From positions 248,001 through 312,000 of the forward strand of contig NZ_JASJEU010000013.1 in NCBI RefSeq assembly GCF_030077735.1: a DNA stretch of 64,000 nucleotides, given 5' to 3'. The position numbers were made by a program, and so were the translations under genes. How positions within the stretch are numbered: the stretch's first letter is position 1; each line of letters starts with the position of its first letter. The stretch comes from Gordonibacter faecis. GTDB lineage: Bacteria > Actinomycetota > Coriobacteriia > Coriobacteriales > Eggerthellaceae. Shown here in pieces: positions 16,829-25,900 of this stretch. Under the pieces are notes generated by a model. It worked only from the letters and a program-made list of their open reading frames with translations. It was not told the DNA's origin and did not search any database.

Positions 16829-18388
16829 ATGGAGCGCGCAACAAAAAATGTCGTAGATACTGCCGCAACAAGGAATAAGGACTTGGTGGGCGATCCTGAA
16901 AACGGTTTGGTGCTCTTGCCCTTATGTGATATTGCGGGGTATTCCTGTTTCGTTGCATGGGCATTTACCGTAGGCTGGGATAAGGGCGTAGTGCCGCTTG
17001 GGGACAGCGGGGAACTCGATTTCCTTATTCTGAGGTGCGCGCTTTTTGGTGGCGTTGCTTTGGCGACATGTTTTCTGCTTTTTACCGGTCGCTTGGCCTT
17101 CGCTGGACTTCGCAATAAAATTTGGGAGGCATTGGTTCCAGCGCTCTGCATGGGGCTTGCGGTTACGCTTTTTGTGCCTCTTCCCTTTGAAATTACGCTC
17201 ATGCTTTGGTTTGTTGCGGGAGCCGGTCAGGCTGCAACATTTTTTCTTTGGGGAGCAAGGTTTAAAGTTTTGTCCCACAAACAGCAGCTTTATACCGTTT
17301 GCGGAGCTTTTGCCGTGGGCGGTTTGGTGCTCTCAGTGTTTCCTTTTGTGGATCAGTCGGTTGTGTCCCCTACGGTTACCATACTTCCCGTGGCATCATA
17401 TGGTTTTATGCGCTTGGCCTACCAGAGGTACGCTGGCAGGAAAGAAGAAACTGCAGAGTGGAAAGCGCCCGTAACCTTTTCCGGTGGTGTGAAAAAGTTG
17501 CGGGAACAGATTCCTTTTGATGAAGATCGCCGCTCCATTATTCTTAAAGGGCTTTTTACGCTGCTCTATTCAATAGCGCTTGGATTTGTGGCATGCGCCG
17601 CTTTAGCGGATTGGCTCTATCCGGCAAACGGTGTCGTCATTGGGTTCGGGAATGCAATCGCTGCCTTGATCATGGTGATCGTGCTAAGCGATCGTGAGCG
17701 CGATGTGTGCAATGTATTGCCAAAGCTGTTTCTGCCGGTCACGAGCTTTTGTTATCTGTTCTTGGGAATTCTTTGGCCGACGGAGTGGGTTCTCATATGC
17801 GCTGCCATCCTTTTTGTTCTGTTTGGGTGCTATGAGATACTAAATGCGCATACGGCGTACGCGTATTCATCCTACGACTCCGTGCGATGCTTGTGGGAGT
17901 TGTACTCATCGAAAGCGGGCAACTCGGTTGGATTCATTCTTGGATGGATTTTCGCAACGGGAAGTTTATACCTCTTAGAGGCGGATACGACGATACTTTT
18001 GGCTTTGTGCTTCTTTATGGTGTCGATTGCGGTGGTGATCGACACGGCATTATTCAAGAAAATGAAGTTGGAGTTTCACGAGGTCGTTGTCGACAATGAA
18101 CCTACGTTGGAGGTACTTGATTCGAAGGCCATTGAGTCAGTTATTCAAGGTAAGGGAAGGTGGAGTCGTACGTGCGATGAACTTGCGGAGCTCTACAAGC
18201 TATCCCCTCGCCAAAAGGAGATATTCCTATTGCTCGCACGAGGGCGCAATGTACAGTTCATTCGTGATGAACTGGTCTTATCAACTCCGACGGTCAAGAG
18301 CCATATCTATAACATCTACCAGAAAATGGACATTCATTCCCACCAGGAACTGATCGACCTTGTGGAAAACAAGGTAAAGGGATCGTGA
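16829..18388 (+). CDS. Membrane-embedded LuxR-type transcriptional regulator
   Basis: 519 residues from ATG 16829 (AGGGGG upstream; a GTG four codons earlier is possible). About 12 hydrophobic segments occupy residues 25-420, followed by a cytoplasmic linker and a LuxR helix-turn-helix at about 455-515 (LSPRQKEIFLLLARGRN; TVKSHIYNIYQKM). This MFS-like sensor plus LuxR architecture is typical of Eggerthellaceae, where such regulators often sit beside reductase genes and respond to substrate. It follows the rightward molybdoenzyme arm and is the natural candidate to control both arms. It is the same length as the reconstructed regulator at 43447-45007. Confidence 0.85.
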   Translation: MERATKNVVDTAATRNKDLVGDPENGLVLLPLCDIAGYSCFVAWAFTVGWDKGVVPLGDSGELDFLILRCALFGGVALATCFLLFTGRLAFAGLRNKIWEALVPALCMGLAVTLFVPLPFEITLMLWFVAGAGQAATFFLWGARFKVLSHKQQLYTVCGAFAVGGLVLSVFPFVDQSVVSPTVTILPVASYGFMRLAYQRYAGRKEETAEWKAPVTFSGGVKKLREQIPFDEDRRSIILKGLFTLLYSIALGFVACAALADWLYPANGVVIGFGNAIAALIMVIVLSDRERDVCNVLPKLFLPVTSFCYLFLGILWPTEWVLICAAILFVLFGCYEILNAHTAYAYSSYDSVRCLWELYSSKAGNSVGFILGWIFATGSLYLLEADTTILLALCFFMVSIAVVIDTALFKKMKLEFHEVVVDNEPTLEVLDSKAIESVIQGKGRWSRTCDELAELYKLSPRQKEIFLLLARGRNVQFIRDELVLSTPTVKSHIYNIYQKMDIHSHQELIDLVENKVKGS

Positions 18389-18441
18389 GGTGCGGGTTGG
18401 GGTCGATGGTGATCGGTACTCAACCGAAAAGGGAGGTTCTT

Positions 18442-18627
18442 ATGTGCGGTTACCTTTGCACCGGTTGTGGAAGATGTAGGGGCGAGGTAAAGGGTACCAA
18501 ACCCTACGGAACCTGTTTGATTTGCGGTACTGTAAATGATTTGCAGGCAAAGGTTTGCTTAAAATGCGGTAGTGTCCTTGTACCGCCTCCGGGAGTGACG
18601 CTTGAAATTAAGCTGAAAAAGTGCTGA
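18442..18627 (+). CDS. Tiny Cys-rich zinc-ribbon protein (copy D)
   Basis: 61 residues, ATG 18442 behind GGGAGG. It begins MCGYLCTGCGRC and carries later CxxC pairs CLIC and CLKC, with a terminal Cys. It lacks the GAPGAP tail of copies A and C, and is closer in style to copy B. It lies 53 bases after the LuxR gene. Likely binds zinc; role unknown. Confidence 0.6.
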   Translation: MCGYLCTGCGRCRGEVKGTKPYGTCLICGTVNDLQAKVCLKCGSVLVPPPGVTLEIKLKKC

Positions 18628-18656
18628 TCAGTTGAGCTTACTGGTGTAGTGGACAC

Positions 18657-18687
18657 GAAGGGGCCGCTGGTTGCTCGCGGCCCCTTC
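18657..18687. terminator. Bidirectional terminator-like hairpin
   Basis: gaaggggccgc (18657-18667) pairs perfectly with gcggccccttc (18677-18687), between convergent genes (zinc-ribbon copy D and the dehydrogenase). Its stem and part of its loop nearly duplicate the hairpin at 7260-7288. Confidence 0.65.
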
Positions 18688-18695
18688 TGCTTCCG

Positions 18696-19574
18696 TTATC
18701 CGTTTACTACCATGCCGCCGTTTATGTGGATGACTTGGCCGGAGATGTAGCTGGAGTCTTCGCTGGCCAGGAACACGTAGGCGGGGGCTAGTTCGTAGGG
18801 CTGGCCGGGGCGACCCATGGGGGTTTCTTGGCCGAAGGTGCGCACCTTCTCGCTGTCGGGGCCGTAGGACGCCGGGTTCAGCGGCGACCAGATGGGGCCG
18901 GGGGCGACGGCGTTCACGCGGATGCCGCGCTTGACCAGTTCCTCGTTCTCGGACAGCGAGCGTGTGAACGCGGTGATGGCGCCCTTCGTGGCCGAGTAAT
19001 CCAGCAGCTGTGGCGAGCCTTGGTAAGCCGTCACCGAGGTGGTGTTCACAATGGTGCCGCCCTGCGGCAAATGGGGGAGCGCGGCCTTCACCAGGAAAAA
19101 CATGCTGAAGATGTTGGTCTGGAACGTGCGAACCAGCTGGGCTTGCGACACGTCCAGGATGCTCGCCTGAGGCGTCTGCTCGCCAGCGTCGTTCACCAGC
19201 ACATCGAGGTGGCCCCATTCGTCCACCACACGCTTGACCACGCTTTGACAGAACCCTTCGTCGCCCACGTCGCCCTTGAACACGAGGGCGCGCCGGCCGA
19301 GTTCGCGGATGCGATCGGCCACGGCCTGCGCATCGTCATCAGAGGAATAGTACACGAGGGCCACGTCGGCACCCTCCTTGGCGAACGCGATGGCGGCCGC
19401 GGCGCCAATGCCGCTATCGCCCCCGGTCACGAGGGCGGCCTTGCCCTCAAGCTTGCCGGCCGCGCGGTAGGAATCGCTTTCCAACTGCGGCTTCGGGTCC
19501 ACGTTCGCGCGGACATCGTCCATGGCATAGCCCGCCTTCGGGGCCTGAGTTTCCAGTGTTGCGGTTGCAGGCAT
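18696..19574 (-). CDS. Short-chain dehydrogenase/reductase (YghA/general-stress-protein type)
   Basis: 292 residues from ATG 19574, preceded by AAAGGAGG. Cofactor motif TGGDSGIG lies near residue 50, and the active site is a Ser (NTTSVTAY) with YSATK near residue 200. The usual NNAG reads NDAG. The long N-terminal extension before the Rossmann fold and the C-terminal SGQVIHINGG end match the classical SDR subgroup that includes YghA and GSP39. Cytoplasmic NAD(P)-dependent reductase; substrate unknown. It stands alone. Confidence 0.85.
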   Translation of the reverse strand: MPATATLETQAPKAGYAMDDVRANVDPKPQLESDSYRAAGKLEGKAALVTGGDSGIGAAAAIAFAKEGADVALVYYSSDDDAQAVADRIRELGRRALVFKGDVGDEGFCQSVVKRVVDEWGHLDVLVNDAGEQTPQASILDVSQAQLVRTFQTNIFSMFFLVKAALPHLPQGGTIVNTTSVTAYQGSPQLLDYSATKGAITAFTRSLSENEELVKRGIRVNAVAPGPIWSPLNPASYGPDSEKVRTFGQETPMGRPGQPYELAPAYVFLASEDSSYISGQVIHINGGMVVNG

Positions 19575-19975
19575 GAAAGCCTCCTTTCGGTTGCGTACGG
19601 GCGCAGCATAGAGCGCGAACACGCCGCCGCTCGTGCGGCCCGCACGCCTGTTACACGGCGCTTGCCGCCCGGTAAGCGTCTCGGGGCGCGGGCGCGCGCC
19701 GCGGCCACAACACCCAATGCCGCTACTTGTGGAGAAAATGTGTAGACGCCCACTATCCGCAGGTCTCGCTCTTCGTTCCGCGGGGGATATGTTCTACCTG
19801 CGGTTATCGCCCCTCGCGCGCCGCATTCCCCTCGTAACGCGCACGCCGCAGCACTCTTCACATTCCTTCCGCGCGTGCTACTATGCCGAATATATGCCGC
19901 TTGCTAGGGACGGACCGGGAAAAGATGTCACGCGGCGTATACGGGAAAAAGCACTACAAAGGACAAGGGATAACC
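19575..19975 (+). promoter_or_regulatory. Upstream region of LRR gene 1 with conserved 25-base box
   Basis: 401 bases without a gene. A 25-base box at 19787-19811 is identical to 29716-29740 upstream of LRR gene 2. In both cases its end is 46 bases before the -35. The leader just before the start also shares a purine-rich acaaggga sequence. The spacing conservation suggests a regulator site, though simple duplication is possible. Confidence 0.6.
19857..19884 (+). promoter_or_regulatory. Promoter of LRR gene 1
   Basis: -35 TTCACA (19857-19862), 16-base spacer, -10 TACTAT (19879-19884). The same pair with the same spacer precedes LRR gene 2. Transcription would begin near 19891, about 85 bases before the ATG. 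Confidence 0.6.
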
Positions 19976-22900
19976 ATGCGAAACCGAATTTCACGGTACG
20001 GCAAGGCGGCGTGTGCATTTGCGCTGTCGTGCGCTTTAGCGGCAGGCCCGTTTGCTGAGGGTGCCTCGGCGTGGGCGGCCACCTCGGCAGACTCCGAAAA
20101 ACTCCGGGGGGGGGGGGGGGCATTCTGAGCTTATAGCCTCGAACAGCGACCCTTCCGCTGACGTTGGTGCCGAAGGTACCGACAACACCTCAAGCACCAC
20201 TTCGTCTTCCGGGTCAGGCGACGCCGCGAACACCGCAGAAAAGTCGCAGGTCACCCGGCAACTTCCCTTAACTAACTCAGCCGCAACGTCCGCCCAAACA
20301 AAGGGCGAAGTTGCGCTCTCGCCTGAAGCTGCGCGCGCCTCGCTGGGCACCATTGTGGTTGACGGCCTCACCTACGAAGTAAACCCCGACGGCGCATCGG
20401 TCGCCCTCGTTGGCTGGCACGGCACCGCGCCCACGGGCGACCTCTCCATTCCCTCCCAGGTAACAAGCGGCGCGGACACCTACACGGTGACGGCCCTCAA
20501 ATCCCTCGGGGGGGGGGGGGCATTCACTGACTCTTCCGTAGAGTCGCTCACCCTTCCTGAAACAATCACAGACATCGACGAGGAGGCGCTCACCGAGTGT
20601 CCCTCGCTCGCGCGCATTCAGGTGAGCTCCCACAACGGGAGCTTTGCGTCGTTTGACGACATGCTGTTTTCCAAGGACTACTCGCATCTCCTGCTCGTTC
20701 CCGAGGGCAAGGAGGGCGCCGCCCACATCCCCGATCAGACGAACTTTGTCCCTGCCTTGGGCATTTCCCGATGCCCTGGGCTCCTCACCGTCGAAGTTGG
20801 GGAGGGCGGCGCCGCATTCTCATCATACAACGCTCAGCTTTTTAGTAAAGATATGAAAACGCTCGTCGTCGCGCCCGCGGGCATTGGTACCTCGGTGGTG
20901 CTGCAGGCGGAAGTGGAAACTATTGGCGAATATGCCCTGGCGGGGTGTAAGGACCTCACGTCGATCACCGCGCTGGGCACTGTGCGCGAGATTGACCCGA
21001 ACGCGTTTGCTGACGAAGTGAAGGCCTCCGCCGTGGTAGCGCTTCCCGCAGGAAAGGACTACGACGAACGCAAGTCCGTGTGGGAAGCGGCAGGCTTTCA
21101 GCACTTTGCCGAACCGGCCGAGCCGGGCGTGACAGTGGGGCCGGAAGCGGGTGGCTCGAATGCCGATGCTGGTTCTGATGCTGAGGCTGCCGCAAGTGGC
21201 TTCGTGTTTACGCTGTTGGAGGATTACACTCTTTCCGCCGGATGGGAAGGTGTAGAAGATCCCGCCGCTGAGGTGGAAATCCCCGCATCCGCCGAGATCA
21301 ACGGCGTGTCGTATCGCGTGAGCACCATTGCCGCGAACGCCTTCGCGAACCGCGGCGCGCTTGCAAGCGTAACCCTCCCCGCCACCGTGACCTCCATCGG
21401 TGACGCCGCCTTCGCCGGCTGCGCCAACCTCGCAAGCATCCAACTCCCCGACACCCTCCGCGAACTAGGCGAGCGCGCCTTTGAAGCCACGGGGCTCACG
21501 GACGTGTGGCTCCCCGCCAGCGTGCAAGCAATCGCCTCTCGCGCCTTCGCCTCCTGCGAGTCCTTGACCCGCATCGTCGCCCTCGGCACCCCACAAGTAG
21601 CCGACGACATCCTCGCCGGCTGCGCCAACCTCTCCCTCTACTGCCCCTACAACGCAGACAACACCTACCCTTGGAACCTTGGCCTCATCGCCAACAACAA
21701 CCACCTCAACCCCTACGGCCTCACTCTCCCCGAAGAGCCCCTCACCCTCGAGGTAGGCCAACAAGCCAACCTCTTCGAAAACGCCCTCACCGAGGTCCCC
21801 GAAGGCTGCACCCTCACCTACTCCTACGCCGCTGCCCCCGTGTCGGTGGAAAACGGATTAGTCACCGGCAAAGCAGCAGGTACAACCGCCGTCACCGTGT
21901 TCTTGTCACTCGAAGACATCACTCTTGCGCAAGGTTTTCTCCCTGTCACTGTGAAAGAGCCGAGTACTCCCGCAGAAGAAAACCAGCCGGAACCAGAAGC
22001 TCAACCAAAAGACGATCAACTCAAGGAGGAACTCCCCCTAACCTCCACCCCAACGTCCCCCGAAGCTGAAGTAGATGCCGAAGCGGAAACACTCATCACA
22101 AGCGAGACAGCCGCTTTGTCCACCGCCAATCGCGCTTTCTCGGCGGATAGCAGTCGTTTGCTCTACACGGACAACACTTCTGAAGTAAAGCCCTTGCAGA
22201 CCGATGTGTCCTTTGAACAAGTGTTTTCTGGCACCACCTTCAAGTTCACCGTTCTTACTGATGGGGGAAGTGTGTCCGTCAGTCGGTCGGACGATGCAGC
22301 TTTACTGCCTGCTGGGAATGTGATTATCCCGGCTCAAGTTACGGATGATCAGGGTAAAACGTATGCGGTAACCGCCATTGCCGACCAAGGGTTTTCGTGG
22401 TGTCCGCAAATTACCTCTGTCTCATTTGAAGAGGGCTCGTCGCTTACCGTAATCGGTGAGCGAGCCTTTGGCGATGACCGCGTTCTGGAGCACATCGCCT
22501 TGCCCTCCACTCTCACAAGCATTGGCGCAAACGCGTTCTACAACTGCGCTTCGCTCGGGACGCTCGAAATCCCTGATGGGGTGACGGAAATTGGGCCGCT
22601 CGCGTTTCACAACTGCAGCAGCCTGACGCAAATCGTGCTGGGCGCGCAGTGCAACGCCCTTACCGACCGGCTGTTCATGAATGAGACGAAGCTCGCCTCC
22701 ATCACCGTAAAAGGAACCATTGACCTGTTCGAAAAGAACGCGTTCGCCGGCACGCCTACCGAAAACCTCACCATCTACGTGCCGTCCGCCGCGGAGAAAA
22801 CCAAGTGGGAAAACGCCAACGCAAAAATGGAATACGGCCTGGTGAACGACAATATCCGCGTCGCGACCGATTTCTGGCAGGTCATCTTTAATACGGGCAC

Positions 22901-25900
22901 CGAAACGCCCGCCTCGTTCACGTGGCCTGTGGCAAAGGGCCAGCCCCTGTCCGAGCCAACTCTTTCCAGGCCGGGATACGGCTTGGCCGGTTGGTATACC
23001 GACCAAGCATGCACGCAGCCCTGGGATTTCGCCACGCCCGTGACAAGCGATCTCCCGCTCTACGCAAAATGGGTAGAAGAGGCAATCGACGAGGCGTCCG
23101 GCCTGATCTTCCGCATGCGCTCCGACGGAGCAAGCCTGTCGGTTGCAGCCGCAGACCCCAACGTCATCAGCGGCACGTTCATCATCCCCAGTTCCTATGA
23201 ACTTGCAGGCGTATCGTATCCCGTCAAAGAAATAGGAAAGCGCGCCTTCTTCGGAGGCACACACATCACCGCCGTCACCATCCCCGATTCAGTAGAAATC
23301 ATCGGCGTCCAAGCGTTCCGCGGCTGTTTGGAAATATCACGGGTCACCATCAGCGAAAATAGCGCTCTTGAGGTAATCGAACAAGATGCCTTTGCTGACA
23401 TTGATCACGTAGCTTCTATCTACCTGCCCAAAAACGTTCGCGTGATTGAGCGGACGGCTTTTTATGATTGCCCGGCTCTGAACAGGGTTGAATTTGCTTC
23501 TCCTAATACCCTGGAAATTCTCGGCGAGTCGGCGTTCCAGCAATGCATAAGGCTGACAAGCATTCAGCTTCCCGATTCCTTGCGAGAAATTAAAGATGCC
23601 GCATTTGACAATTGCAAGTCCCTTGCCACTGTTCATCTGCCCTCGTCGCTTGAATCCATTGGAGCGATTGCTTTTCGGAACTGCTCCATGCTTCCGACTG
23701 TCGACTTCCCGCAAACTTTGCAGCACATAGGGAATGAGGCGTTCCGTTCGTGCTCTTCGCTCAAGGCTGCCTACTTGCCAGCTTCTTTGACGTCGCTTGG
23801 CCAAAACGCCTTTAATTCGTGTGCGAAGCTTGAGTGCGTGACGCTTCCTGCGACCCTTGAGTCTCTGGGATACGGCGCCTTCTCAAAAGCCCCACTTAAA
23901 GGTGTGCTTGCTTGCGGAGCGTATAAAAACCTTGAGGTATCGTCGGCTTTTGTGGAGGTAGCAAAAGAAAACGTCAAGGTTTTCCTGCCCGCTATTGCCG
24001 AAGACGGCAGCGGCGACACCTTTGAAACCTTGCAGCAGGCTTGGACTGACTACGGGTTTTCCCAGTTCCAGTGCTCGGGCGGGCCTTTACCCACCATAAA
24101 CAATGTAAGCAATACCGATAGGTCCATTGCCTCCTGGAATTTTATGTCGGACGGAACGCTTGTTATAGCAAGTACGGAAGAGCTTGCTGATTTTGGATGG
24201 ACGTGGGATAAGACAGAGGCTTTGGAGAATGAACACTGGAGCGTTGTGCGCAACTTCGTAAAGAGTGTTGATATGGGTAACCTATATAAAGCGGCCAGCA
24301 TGGAGTGCTGGTTTAAGAATATGTCGAATTTAACCGATATTTCGTGCGCTTCGGTTCCGGAAGGTACCCTCAATTGCAAAGACATGTTTGGGGGTACGGG
24401 GATCATCGAAGTGCCCTCAAGTTTCACTTTGCCGAAAAGCGTACAGATTGCATACTCAATGTTTATTGGCTGCGCCTCCTTGACCAGCGTGAATTTCACT
24501 TTGCCGAATGGGTTGCAAAACGTACAGTCGATGTTTAACGGCTGCACTTCCCTGACTCATGTGGCAGATTCGTTCAGGATGCCAGATAGTGTGAGCATTG
24601 CTAATTCTATGTTTGAGAATACAGCCATTGAGAGTCTTCCCGATGGGTTTACCTTGTCAACATCGATAAAACAGACCGGAAGAATGTTCTATGGTTGTAA
24701 GAATCTTACCTTCTTGCCCGATTCTTTTTTGCTGCCTGAAGGACTTGTTCATATAGATAGTATGTTTGAAGGTTCTGGTATAGCGGAACTGCCTGACGCA
24801 TTCAATTTGCCAAAAAGTGCGCAACATATCATCAAAATGTTTGCCCATTGTAAACAGTTGTCATCGCTTCCCAAACATTTTCGGATTCCTGAAAGCATAA
24901 CTCCCTTTTATTCTATCTCGGCTTTTAATGGCTGTGATAATCTGACCTCCCTTAATGCTGAATTTTCAATGCCAGCTGCTCTTATTGCAGAGGCTTCCTC
25001 GTTGTTTAAATCTGAAAAAATGTTGCCTTTGTACTACGAAGGCAACGACCCTGTTGTCTTGGCAGCGACTGAACCATGGTGGAGCAATCAAAATAGAAAG
25101 CTGGTAACACCGAAAAATACCACGGTTAACTTCAAGGTGTCCGATAAGGCGGGGTCGGGATGGACTAACATTTCCGCTGCTTCACCTGATGAGTCGGGAC
25201 TTGTTGTCGAGCCGCTTGCTCCTTCTCGCTATGCAAGTAACCAAGTTTTTACTCTATGGTATACGAATGAATCGTGCACTCAGCGTGTCGACTTCTCTAA
25301 GCCAATCAAGGATCAGGTATCTGTTGATGAGAATGGGAAATACACCCTTTATGGCAAGTATGTCGCCGGTAGCCTGGGCGGAAACTTGCCGACCGTCAAT
25401 AATGAAGGACATGCTTCCTGGTCGATTTCCGACGACGGCACCTTTTACCTAAGAGGAAGCGGCACTATTGACAACCTCGGTTGGGATACGGGATATGACG
25501 AATTTACTCCTATGGAGGGGCACTGGGCTCCGTACCGCGATCTCGTATATAAGGTGTCCATGCAGCCGGGCATTTCCTCTAATACGACATGCTTCTGGTT
25601 CGCTGACATGCCGAATCTCGTGGATATTCAGGAATTGGTAGTCCCGCGGGATGTGGTGAAAATGGCATGGACGTTCCAGAAGAGTTCAGCAATTCATACT
25701 TTCCCTGAAGGGTTTACGATTCCTGAAGGGGTTACCAACGTGCATGGCATTTTCCGTTGGTGCTCGTCTATCAGCACGTTCCCGGAGAGCTTCAGCTTGC
25801 CTTCCACTACTTGGGAATTGAATAGTATGTTTAGGGCCTCTGGCGTGGAAACCTTGCCGGAGAATTTCACCTTGCCAGAAAAGGCACGGGGATTGCGATG

